A DNA stretch of 64,000 nt from Agriotes lineatus. Lineage: Eukaryota; Arthropoda; Insecta; Coleoptera; Elateridae. The position numbers and the translations under genes were made by a program. The notes under the pieces were generated by a model. That model was not told where the DNA came from. It worked only from the letters and a program-made list of their open reading frames with translations, and did not search any database. This document shows, in pieces, positions 54,167 through 64,000 of this stretch (the first letter of the stretch is position 1; the number at the start of each line of letters is the position of its first letter). The stretch spans positions 1 to 64,000 of the forward strand of contig CALNHX010005851.1 of NCBI GenBank assembly GCA_940337035.1, in the 5' to 3' direction.

Positions 54167-54780
54167 AGGACAATAATTTAACAACATAGCTAGGGTTTTG
54201 AATTTCGTTTTATTTCACTATTAAAGTATGATTTACATCGTTACATTCCCTCTCGCGAGTTGTTGGAACTCCGATCATTTAAATTTTCCTAACGATGACT
54301 TACAGGTGGCTGTAAAATGGACTCTATTCGCCATTGGAATTTTATGACCATGTTTGAACCTGCGCTTATATCTGCAGTTTATTTTTTGCTTCCTGAATTT
54401 TTTAGAATATAGACACGTGAGAAAGTAAATTTGTGTATCTATCTTTTGTTCCCAACCAAAACTAAAGAATTATATGCGTTCATTCTGATATGGTTCAACC
54501 ACGTTGGATTCAAGATTACAAGCTCCATTCAATCAAGTTACATGTATGAGAATGACAACATCAGAACTCGTGTTTATGCTATAATATCTTTCAGAAAATA
54601 ATCTTGATTTGATAATAGCCATATTATTAACACCAATAATTATTTTCTGTATGTAATATCGTTGTTTATATTTTTTCGTAATTACCACAACCATTGTAAG
54701 AAGTTCGAAAGTATGACTGACCAATGCTTTTATCTGTTTGTTATCCCTCGCAGATTGAAATGCTTTGTATGTCATCTATA
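54167..54780. other. Unassigned AT-rich DNA
   Basis: No recognised gene or repeat. Confidence 0.3.
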
Positions 54781-55517
54781 CCGGGTGTCAACGAATTTAT
54801 TAGACAAGTCATAACTTCTAGAGTATTAGATGTATCAAAATGAGATTTGGAATAGGTAAATGGTATAGGGAGAGGAGAGTTTCCGCTTACTTTTCACTTT
54901 CCGGTCACTTCCGGTTTTACCGAAAATGGCTCCGGTTTCGAATTTTTAAATGAAACACTCTGTATATTTTGACATTTTTGGATTTCTGAGACAATTCTGG
55001 ATCAGAATGTGACATTTTAAATTTTTTTAAAGCCTATTTGATTTTTTTAGAGCCACTTTTAATATTGCATCTAGGTGGCCATGATCGGACGCAAACTAAT
55101 CTAAGGACCTCAGGTGATGTCAGAAAATTTCAATCGCAAAGTTTTAGTGATGGGTATGATAGATAGGAATAAGACAAGTTGGTAAAATCACATTTTCGTG
55201 TCTAACTATTTTTTTTCAAATGGCGGCCCTTTTTTGACAAGCACTTTCCGAAAAGAGGACATTTTTGGCGAATGTAACTATACTAATTTATTTGCGATTG
55301 GATTAAAAATAAGCTCATAAATAAAATATTTCTAAGCAAAATACTGGATAATAATTTATTTACTTTTGTCATTTCCGGTGAAACCGGAAGTGACCGGAAA
55401 GTTAAAAATAAGCGAAAACTCTCCTCTCCCTATACCATTTACCTATACCAAATCTCAAATTGATACACCTAATACTCTAGAAGTTATGACTTGTCTAATA
55501 AAATCGTTGACACCCGG
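54781..55517. mobile_element. TA-target MITE with 145-bp inverted repeats
   Basis: Starts CCGGGTGTCAACGAATTTAT and ends in its complement, with TA at both sides (54779-54780, 55518-55519). The terminal repeats run about 145 bp through CTCTCCTCTCCCTATACC-type sequence and CACTTCCGG. The 450-bp middle is non-coding. Probably a non-autonomous Tc1/mariner-type element. Confidence 0.93.
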
Positions 55518-55839
55518 TAGACTATTATTTTCTGCTAGCAATCTCCAAGTTTTTGAACTCATCGTTATCTTGCGCTACTAAATAGTATGCCTTTCATGGT
55601 CTATCTTAGCAATCTACAGAGATACCGAAAAATACTAGACCACGTGACCAGTGACATTTGGAGATTTCGTGAATTTAATGTTCTAGTAAGCAGTGGGTTT
55701 GGCTCACAATTACGAGTCCCCCATTTTGGAAAAGAAAATCGGTAACTCCGGTAACTCCAACGATCATAAAAATATTGTGCCCACTTCACAACGATTTCCC
55801 AATTTGGCGTTGGATACTGTGGGATCTTAATATTGAGAA
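55518..55839. other. Unassigned DNA
   Basis: No clear feature is visible. Confidence 0.3.
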
Positions 55840-56070
55840 CAATATTGTTGCATGTAAGCATCAGCCTGACATTTTTTTAGCATTTTGCCTCTGGTTCTGA
55901 GTTCAAACCCGAGTAACTTCAACGGCCTTTACTGCATTCTCCAATCCGGCCCGGCTTTGGCAATCGTGGAGTCTTAATACCTAAATCTCCTCAAAGAGGA
56001 AAAGCCGATGCCAGTGCAGTGGGAATGTTAAAAACAAGGCTGGCAATGTTCTATTGTTGTATGTTGTATG
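55840..56070 (+). repeat. tRNA-derived SINE, copy A (deleted head)
   Basis: Shares TTGTTGCATGTAAGCATCA, a B-box region GGTTCTGAGTTCAAACCCGA, and the body GAGTCTTAATACCTAAA, GAGGAAAAGCCGATGCCAGT and GTTAAAAACAAGGCTG with copies B and C. The A-box part is deleted here. Confidence 0.7.
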
Positions 56071-56850
56071 TGTAGCGGAGCTGCGGCAAACTGCCTGAAA
56101 ACGTCAAGAATTACCCTTCGCAATTAGGATCGTAAAAATACCGCCGGTAACACCAAGAAAAGTAAAAATTCGGGGTGAGGCGGTTCTAGCGAAAGTGTCA
56201 AAATCAATTGTGTGCTTGCAGTTGAGAAATCTCTTTAACGCCAGATTTAAGTAATGTCGTCAAGCAATGAATGGAACGAACCTTCCAAATGTTGCGCTAC
56301 AATCTGTAAACAGCAGGAATTCCGGATCATCACAGTATGATCTCCATCTACCCCTTTTGCGTCATGGAATAAACGTAATTGCAGGGAGAAATAAACGAAC
56401 GGACGTCCAAATCGAATATCATTAGGACAAAGGAAAGTGAGAGTCGACCCTGCTAGGACCATCGTGCAGGGAATTCTCTTTGCTTAGGCGAAAGTGAAGA
56501 TTTCAACCCTCGCCTTGTGTCCGGCTGGACAAAACCTTTTGTATTCAAATAATAGAGAATCCTTTCGACTTGTACAAGTTACCTATATAAGCAGAGCCAC
56601 TGAGATTCGACATCATTGCTTCTCTATCCGTCTTGCGTCACTTTGGCCAAGACAAGAGCGCTGGCCAGATACCTTAGCTTCTAATTGCCTAGTTAGATTT
56701 TGGAGATCGTTATACCTAATTCGCTATTAGTAATTTTATTATAAAACATATTTATGTGTTTATAAGTTATATTTGTAATTTGTGTAAATGTAAATAAAAA
56801 GGAAGGTTATTGTTTTTCACATTCGTTTATATCGTGTTGAACCAACTAAA
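56071..56850. other. Unassigned, moderately GC-rich DNA
   Basis: 56230-56720 is GC-richer than its surroundings with short frames on both strands, none with a recognised motif. It could be an old retroelement fragment or an exon. Confidence 0.3.
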
Positions 56851-56859
56851 TTCCTAAAG

Positions 56860-57130
56860 ATATAAGCATCAATCTGACATTTTTTAAGCATTTTTCTTCT
56901 TTGGAACAGCAGTGTTCTATTGTAAGCTAAGTTACGTCCCTGTACATTCGTTTGGGTAAACCACTTCATTCAGTGGAGATGGCTCAGAAGTGCACACCTC
57001 TGGTTGTGGGTTTAAACTCCAGTAACTTCAATCCAACTTCTGCACCACTCAGATCTTAATATCTAAATGTCATCGAAGAGGAGAGGCCGATGCCCGTGCA
57101 GTGGGGATGTTAAAAACAAGTCTGACAACA
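56860..57130 (+). repeat. tRNA-derived SINE, copy B
   Basis: The head AAGCATCAATCTGACATTTT leads to an A-box-like GGAGATGGCTCAGAAGTGC, a decayed B box (GGTTGTGGGTTTAAACTCC) and the common body ending GTTAAAAACAAGTCTGACAA. It is followed directly by copy C. Confidence 0.75.
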
Positions 57131-57139
57131 GCAATGTTC

Positions 57140-57410
57140 TATTGTTGCATGTAGGCACCAATCCGACATCCTTTAGAATTTTTCTTCTTTCAACAACAGG
57201 TCTATTCAGAACTAAGTTAAATTTTAAATTATTTCGGGTAAGCCACTTCCTACAGTGGAGGTGGCTCAGAGGAATGAGCCCCTGGTTCTGCGTTCAAATC
57301 CCAGCATTCCTCAAACCGGATTGTGCAACCGTGGGGGCTTAAAGCCCAAACCTTCTCAAAACGAGGAGGCCGAGGCGCGTGTAGTAAGATGTTAGCAACA
57401 AGGCTGTCTA
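57140..57410 (+). repeat. tRNA-derived SINE, copy C (best preserved)
   Basis: Contains GGTGGCTCAGAGGAATGAGC (A box) and GGTTCTGCGTTCAAATCCCA (B box) at tRNA-like spacing, then CGTGGGGGCTTAAAGCCCAA, GAGGAGGCCGAGGCGCGTG and GTTAGCAACAAGGCTG. The class of parent tRNA is uncertain. Confidence 0.8.
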
Positions 57411-58382
57411 CCACAAGCACTTCCTATAATATGTAGCATGCCACTGCTATTTGTCAGATATTGTTTTATAAACGTGGTTGCGAACAGCGTTAAATGGGTT
57501 GCTTATTTTACGTGATTTTCAATATTTTTCGTTGTCTCTTACCTTTCTATCATTTTCTTAACAGGTTTGTTTCAAACAAGATAAATCTAAACTAAATGCA
57601 TTTACGAGATCTTATAGAATGTAAAAGAAAATAAATCTTCAAAACAATAAACTAATTAATCCATTTATAGGAAACTACAACGTAGAAAGTAAGGAACACA
57701 ATATTGATTTGGTATGAAAACAAATTATTGCTTAACATAAAACTCTGCAGGGTAGAATATTATTGACTCAGATTTTAAAATATTCAATTCTTCATCGTTT
57801 TATGTATAACCTGCTTGGTAGGACACCAGCCTATTATTTTACTGAAATGCCGAAGACTGCATCGAATTGTTCATTATATTAATTATTTTCATTAGTTATA
57901 TCACAAGTGGTGGTTTTTTGGTGAGTATGTTTTGATATATTTCCGTCAATACTGTTATACAGATTTGCGCGACCAAATAATGTATTTAAAAATATTCCGG
58001 CAGCGAATCTGGTTGCTAGTTTTGTCAGCTTCATTTTCTTTTCAGATTTTGATTTAATCTCCGAAATATAACATCTCTTCATTCCCTAATGTTGTTCTCA
58101 ACTCCTTAACTCTTTTGTATGGCTACGTTAATTTTTGAAACCAATTTAAATGTTCCCTACTAACAATATTGAACATGGAACCAAATAATTGTAGTTCTCA
58201 AATATCAAAAGCGTTAGAAGTTGTGGAACACATAATTTAATTAACGAATAACACTTTGTTTATGTATTTTAACTAATATTCTGCAACAATACCATCTTCA
58301 AATAACCATTTTATTCTTTAAAATTTTTAAATTCTCGAACGTATTCTTGGATTTACGATGTTACGTCACTTTTTCGACGATG
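57411..58382. other. Unassigned AT-rich DNA
   Basis: No credible gene. A 67-codon minus-strand frame at 57879-58082 has no known motif. Confidence 0.3.
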
Positions 58383-58650
58383 AATAGCTATTTAAGTCAC
58401 AAGGAATGTAAGGACCTATTAACATTTGAGGTAGGCAAGTACAAGCCAAGACGAAGTCGCGGCTTGTTGTCTGCCGAAATATTTTCCCGCTGCTTATCGA
58501 AATTTTCTTAGATTTTTGAAAAAATCGTTTGGTGTGTCACCTGTCACCATGATTAATTTTCGTGAGTCGTGTTACCGATGAGTGTCACATGTCACATCAA
58601 CACTTGCGATTTATAAACAAAACGTCTCAATCTCCATCTTGCTTTGCTAA
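58383..58650. repeat. Dispersed repeat, copy 2 (inverted relative to 35605-35905)
   Basis: Reads ACAAGGAATGTAAGGACCTA, GGTAGGCAAGTACAAGCCAA, the AAGTCGCGGCTTGTTG apex, and then TTTCGTGAGTCGTGTTACC. It matches the first copy over about 250 bases, with moderate divergence and small indels. Confidence 0.8.
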
Positions 58651-59182
58651 TTTTATTATCCTAGGAACTTAATAATAGTATTAAGTTCCGTTGTCAAGAA
58701 AAAGCAGCAAACAAATATAATCACCGACTTACACGTTTTGTTACTAAGGCTGTACCACTGACTTACATGATCAGTAGCGGGAAAGATTAGTTTACTCCTT
58801 GAATTTAGGCGATTATTTTACATGCCGTTTGTTATCATTTTAGCGCACTTGTTGTTTGGAGAAATTCCTCAACCAACGATTCTGGCCTACTTTTCTACAA
58901 TTTTTGATTGTATTAGCGCTATCATCGCTATACAAAACTGGGCGCAGATTGTTTCCTCGCGCCCGAATGACACCTATCCTGTGGGGCAAATTTCCAAAAT
59001 CATTTGGCTTCTGGTATATAAGTCCTAGATTTCTTTGTGGCCTGTAGGCTATAGGTATCTCTTTATATAGGTCGCATGCTCCCGTTTTCTACAAACTTCG
59101 ATCCGCTTCGGAAGCAGGATAACCTTGCTACTTTTCTATTGTCTGCGACCCCTCTCCGGCATTCTGATATGAGCCAGTTGTA
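58651..59182. other. Unassigned DNA
   Basis: Two overlapping plus-strand frames at 58822-59047 are short and unlike any family I know. Confidence 0.3.
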
Positions 59183-59383
59183 CGGTTAAGGCCAAATAAA
59201 AACGACCACCATTTTGACATTCTATGTCATTTTCATAAATTTTAGTAAATCAGGCTTTTACTTGACAGTACCTTGACAATTTGAATTCTTAATATGTCAT
59301 TTTGAATTTCTATGTTTCTTAGGTGATTTAATACCAATTCACAATAGAGTAAAGTACTCTCCGGTTTTATTTGGCCGTAACTG
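59183..59383. mobile_element. 201-bp TA-target MITE
   Basis: Ends CGGTTAAGGCCAAATAAAA and, inverted, CAGTTACGGCCAAATAAAA, flanked by TA (59181-59182, 59384-59385). The interior has no ORF. Tc1/mariner-type by target and TIR style. Confidence 0.88.
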
Positions 59384-59385
59384 TA

Positions 59386-60100
59386 CCAACAAGTTACGAC
59401 GTTAAAATTAGCACATTCTTTTATTGTTAAGCTTAACTAAGAAATTGTGTAACAATGTGAATGTTATTTATAATAATAATTGCTTATATTTCCGAGTAGT
59501 TCGTGTTATTTCAGGAGCTGATCAAACAAATTCAAAGAAATTATTGGCATGCCTACTTAATTATAAATTATTTGAAATATTTTTGGTTTTGTTTAAGTGG
59601 AAGCTCGCTTATATGAGTTCATCTACCTTCAATAATGATGTGGTTCAATCTCGGAAGTTATGTGTTCAATAATGACAATAACCATAAAAACCATTCAGAT
59701 AAATTGTGGAATCTAAAGGGGATAACCATGCGTAAACGAGGTCCCAAGATTTAGCTCAAAAGATGAAGAGAAACAAAAACTTCGACACTTAAGCAAGATG
59801 CAATAGGTGAAGATTAACGAAGTAAATAATAACAAGAAGAGCAAAACTACATTTCACACAACCGTCCACTAATATTCTGTGACCGTTGAACTTAATTTTT
59901 TTGGAAAATGTAGTTAGTTATATTTGAAAGTAGAACATTTCCACAAGGGAGAGGAGTTGTTTTTGATTACTACCTACTTAAAATGTTTGCAATTCAGTTT
60001 TCTGTCAAATAACAATCAACCGTTTGATAAAACTGTGCATAGGCGCAGTTGACCTTTACACCCAATTCATTTATCAATAAAAATCCCAATGGTGGCGTCT
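59386..60100. other. Unassigned AT-rich DNA
   Basis: Nothing recognised. Confidence 0.3.
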
Positions 60101-60900
60101 GCTGACTCAAGTGACACTTCGTTTTTTATGTAAATGGTCCTGACTTCACCATTTCAATCCAAGGGCACGAGTGGGGGAAATTATAAATTCAGCAGCCGCT
60201 TCTATGATACATCCACTTTAACACCTAGACAAAATTTAGATGCAAATCGCACACATTTCACGGCATTTTATGCCGACTTTTACACCTACCAGCTCCTTTG
60301 GTTTGAAGAAAATCTTTATCGAGTACACCTGTACGACGCCCACGACAGGGGACTCTAACAAGCAATAACAATGCCGGCTTAAACGGCGTCCATAAATCAA
60401 AAGATGGTCACAGGAGAGGCCGATATCAAAGCGCCGAATGCGAGCGGTCATTAATAAGTAGTGACGAAAGAGGTGGACGGTTCGAACGCCCAAACGGGTC
60501 CTTTGCGGAAAAAATATGGCATCGTAAACCCGACATTAATCCGCAATGAATGCATTCAGTGCCGTCACGTGACCTCGTAACCCCTCCGCGCCGTGTTATT
60601 CAAATAGGAAGTCGGTGAAACTTTAAATTTTAAATACTTTCTTGGCATCGGAATGGCCGAACATGAGCAAAATGAATTAATGGATTCCTCCCACATTCCT
60701 CGATGCTCCTCCGCGCGGGAGACCGAAGCTGGGAATTTGGTTTGAAACTTGTTCGGTACACACTTGTTGACCCTTTATTGCTGAACAATACAGGGCCGTA
60801 CACACGCGCCTCATTGTTTATGGAGGTTCTAAATCAAGCCGCAAGGTGGCTGGATCTATTGCTGTTCCTAATATGTACAACGTTAGAGGTAAGGTGTTAT
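60101..60900 (+). other. Possible exon-bearing stretch
   Basis: GC content rises from about 60130 to 60890. Short plus-strand frames (74 codons at 60134, 66 at 60703) have no known motif. At 60890 the sequence ACGTTAGAGGTAAGGTG resembles a splice donor. It could be a 5' untranslated exon and promoter region of a host gene running off to the right. Evidence is compositional only. Confidence 0.25.
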
Positions 60901-61979
60901 TAACTGCGGACTTGTCTGGTGTGGTGGTATTTACGAGTATGCTTTTTCAAAAATTGGTAATAATGTAATGGAGAATTAGTACTTAGTAATGGCAGTGTAA
61001 GAGCGACGAGCAATCGGATTAAATGACTTTGCTTATTTTGCAAAGTTTAGAGTTTTTGTGCATATAAATTCATTGAGTGTATATTTTAGCATATTTTTCT
61101 AAAACTTAAAAAAAACACTTGTATTACAAAAATAAATAGTTTCCGGAATTGGCCACTTGACGCCCATTGGACATGGCGATATCATTCGATAGAAGACATT
61201 GATATGTGGCTAGCAACATAACATATCAGTTGTTACCGAAGCTTATAGTTTAGATGTTATGGTTATAACTACATACATTATACCGCAATAGTAGACTATT
61301 AAGACTAGGGAATAAAAGTGTTCTCAATTGAAATTCGTAAACAAGCGAACTTTTTCCGTTGCCCACTGGCTCTTGAGACCCAATCAACGGCGCTCTCGTA
61401 AGATATAATCTACAAGAAAGAGTAATAAGACCATACAAAAATATAGGAACACAGTAGTCCCATAACGAACTGACGGTAGCACAATGGATCCTTCTGGGTA
61501 TCGAAATGGGCGTCGACATGGTTCTCCCTCTATCTATACTTCAGAATCTAAAATATTACTAGCAAATTGAATTTCTTCAAGGAAAAGCTATTGTGATATA
61601 CCTATGTTAAATATTATACCTAACTGTCCTTATCTTATTTAACTTAATCTTACCTAATCTACATATAATCTTAGTATGCCTAAAAATTAACCTGTCAGTG
61701 TCAAGCTGTTTAGTAGTAAGTTGATTCGCACTCTGCTACATTTCCAGTAAAATAAGTTAAGTTTTCCTAGTTAATTTTTAATTTAATTCGTTGAAAACGG
61801 AAGTAGAAGTAGACATGTTCAGGTTCAATATTTTTAATTTCAAGTGTGGTGAAACACCAAAAGAAATAGTATGACAACCTAATATAACTTGGAGTAATCT
61901 ATTTGTGTTGATTAATTATAATCACATATGATTTTTAAAATTTCGATATACAATGTGTACCAAATCATGCAATTTTGAG
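60901..61979. other. Unassigned DNA
   Basis: No gene or repeat recognised. Confidence 0.3.
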
Positions 61980-62140
61980 AAAATAAGTGTATACTGGGTG
62001 TAACACGATTATGATTCACCTCATTTTTACTTCCTTTTACAGTAAAGGAAGTATTGAATTCACCCCAAAAATTCGAAATTGTTACAACGCGAGCGATGCA
62101 AATTTTTGATTTTCAAATGGAACACCCTGTATTATTGAGT
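61980..62140. repeat. Fragments of dispersed transposon ends
   Basis: The ACTTCCTTTTACAGTAAAGG palindrome followed by GAATTCACCCCAAAAATTCG matches the terminal part of 12846-13739. Just after it, GGAACACCCTGTA resembles a Tc1/mariner end with its TA. Confidence 0.6.
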
Positions 62141-63235
62141 TTCTAAGATCTACATAATTTCATAAATCCAACGGTATCACATAAGTGACATTTCAAATTT
62201 GAAGCTCGTTTTAATTTAATTTATATTTTTTAACTTCGGTGTGCCTACTGATGTGATGTGGGTCGGGTGGCTATTTACCTGGATATTTACCCTTGTCCCG
62301 GGTAAATACCGGGGTCATTATTAAATTTGCAGTATTTATAAAACTAAGATAAATTTCGCTCATCTAATAGTGATATTTTAATAAAATAATCTACATATGA
62401 ATGCACTGGAGTATTTTATGTAAAATAACCGCTTAAATATTATAACATTGAATAAGCACATACTCAGGTAAATTAATCGTCTACCAAGGAAAGCACTATA
62501 GCTACTGAAGTTTATAAAAGTAAATAGTCAGACGTAATAAATTGCTTTCTACAGAATTTACAATAGAACTAGAGGAACTTTGCGATGACTCTGTTTCCGG
62601 AGATTTTGTATCTGTATTCGTGAGTTTTGATTAATAAATTTGTCTTAGTTTAGCAAGCATGTCATTATTGTTGGATTTGGCTGAATATTTAATGTAAATA
62701 AAATTTGGGAGATCAATGCAATCAATCTTGACAAATTTAAAAAGAACAGGCTGTTTGAATTAAGTTTATTTTTAAAAATCTAATTTGAGACAAATTAATA
62801 TGAAAATGATAACTATTGAGTACTCTATAGGGGTTTTGGAATTTAGAAAGTAAATACATGCTTGTATCACACATGACAAATGTAAATTCCAATGAAAAAA
62901 TATGTTGAAGTAGGTAAGACTCAAATGAACTTAAATTATAGATGGCATTAATAATTAACATATGGTAGTTAGGCGAATTTGTTATGATTATTAATAATAA
63001 CAAATTATAAAAACATGTACAATTTTGGTCTGAATAAAATTATTGAAATTTATCCTATTTTGAATGTGTTAGCCTAAAAAGTTTTAAAAGGGTCATTAAT
63101 AAAATCTACGAGGTGATAATACTAGTAAAACATAAAGAAGATTATTACAAATGAATCATCAGTTATAGAGGAGTATTGGAAGATGAAAGAACTAAATAGA
63201 AGCAAGCAGAGTTATTAATTATAGAAGAATTCAAG
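62141..63235. other. Unassigned AT-rich DNA
   Basis: A small inverted repeat (TATTTACC...GGTAAATA around 62270-62312) is the only structure noticed. Confidence 0.3.
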
Positions 63236-63680
63236 ATTTGGATGGAAATAGTTTATTTGAAATAATACAATTGACATGGTGTTAGATGGGTTTGAGTATT
63301 GCCAAGTGCTGGGTTCGTTGAAGGCGTTCTGAAGACAAGAAGATCTATTTAAGGAATATAGCAGAGGCACTACTGGACTTGAGGTATTCTGTTGGTTACT
63401 GACGACAGAGGTTGGTGAAGCTTGGAGCTACGGAAGAAGGATACCAATGTCTCTGATAGCTAACTTGCCGTGGAGCTGTATGAAGCAGGGTGTTTCTGGA
63501 AGGTGGCAGTTACACGAACATAGTAGGAAGAGGTCTGTCCTGGTAGCAGTCGGGAGTCGACAAGTTGACAGCTGTTGTCAGTAAGCAGTACATCACAGAA
63601 GGACTAACTAGGGGTTCAAGCTGCTAACGTCAGGAGCAGTGAGAATAGGAGCAGTATAAGGTGGGTCGTAGTCTTGTTCA
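63236..63680. other. GC-richer stretch, possible non-coding exon or repeat
   Basis: About 440 bases are clearly GC-richer than both sides, with many GAAG/GGAG-type words and no ORF over 60 codons on either strand. It could be a retroelement leader or an untranslated exon. No motif decides. Confidence 0.25.
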
Positions 63681-64000
63681 ATCAACGCTATATCAAATAA
63701 AAGACAACTGAAAAAGTGCAATTAACTATAAACAAGTATTTACCGTAGAATATACAGTTAATATAATACAAATAGAATTGAGCATTTGTCATATTTGATT
63801 GATATTAGTAATAGAACTTTGTTTGACATAAAAGGTGACAGTTAATGTCATTATACAATTGAAAGTCATTTTTAAAATAAAATTTAATTAACATGTAACT
63901 AGATAATCGAACCAACCCTGAAAGAGTCTCAAGGCGCTATCAATTTTTAATAATTAAATATTATTGAAATTCGAACGATACAATTCAAGTTAAAATTAAG
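63681..64000. other. AT-rich DNA to the window end
   Basis: Nothing recognised. Confidence 0.3.

Noticed and set aside
1..64000. CRISPR arrays, bacterial operons, ribosome binding sites
   Set aside because: No regularly spaced direct repeats with unique spacers and no prokaryotic gene layout. The content is clearly eukaryotic.

Overview
This window looks like a gene-poor, AT-rich, repeat-laden piece of an insect (at least arthropod) nuclear genome. The evidence is the mix of mobile elements: BEL/Pao, Penelope-like, a non-LTR retrotransposon, mariner/Tc1, hAT, Harbinger, Helitron and a Crypton-type tyrosine recombinase. There are also tRNA-derived repeats and many small palindromic repeats. 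No intact host protein-coding gene could be recognised. The only intact-looking coding sequences are two mirror copies of one 255-residue protein inside a giant inverted repeat.

Layout. 1-1155: remnants of a hAT transposase with its terminus, then a Tc1 transposase remnant. 1156-12706: an 11.55-kb near-perfect palindrome with an axis near 7513. Each arm carries a complete tRNA-Leu(CAA) gene, the 255-aa ORF, a degenerate tRNA-like sequence, an inverted-repeat element and AT-rich repeats. The left arm alone also holds a 1190-bp hAT insertion (8-bp duplication), which itself holds a 188-bp Harbinger MITE; the right arm keeps the empty site. 12.8-17.4 kb: a transposon remnant, two foldback repeats, a LINE tail and two head-to-tail Helitrons swollen by GGGAC-type pentamer arrays. 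18.2-20.9 kb: a hAT 3' end, a broken Crypton-like tyrosine recombinase split by one Helitron, and a second Helitron; both Helitrons carry tRNA-like sequence. 22.2-24.4 kb: an internally deleted mariner. 24.8-27.8 kb: two Penelope-like copies joined head to head. 28.9-32.6 kb: a decayed non-LTR retrotransposon interrupted by a Tc1-type element that contains an 83-bp perfect hairpin. 32.7-45.5 kb: mostly unassigned DNA with foldback repeats, one tandem MITE array and one possible exon. 45525-54166: a nearly full-length BEL/Pao retrotransposon with two LTRs, interrupted by a 2-kb inverted Penelope-like insertion with a 13-bp duplication and hammerhead-ribozyme-like ends. 54.8-64 kb: a 737-bp MITE, a cluster of tRNA-derived SINE copies, a 201-bp MITE, and stretches that could be untranslated exons.

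The nesting allows relative dating: palindrome before hAT before Harbinger; Crypton before Helitron; LINE before Tc1; BEL/Pao before the Penelope insertion. The most unusual object is the giant palindrome. It has inverted outer ends, arms identical over the ORF and tRNA gene but divergent at the centre, and cargo unlike an ordinary transposon. It could be an inverted dimer of an undescribed mobile or virus-like element.
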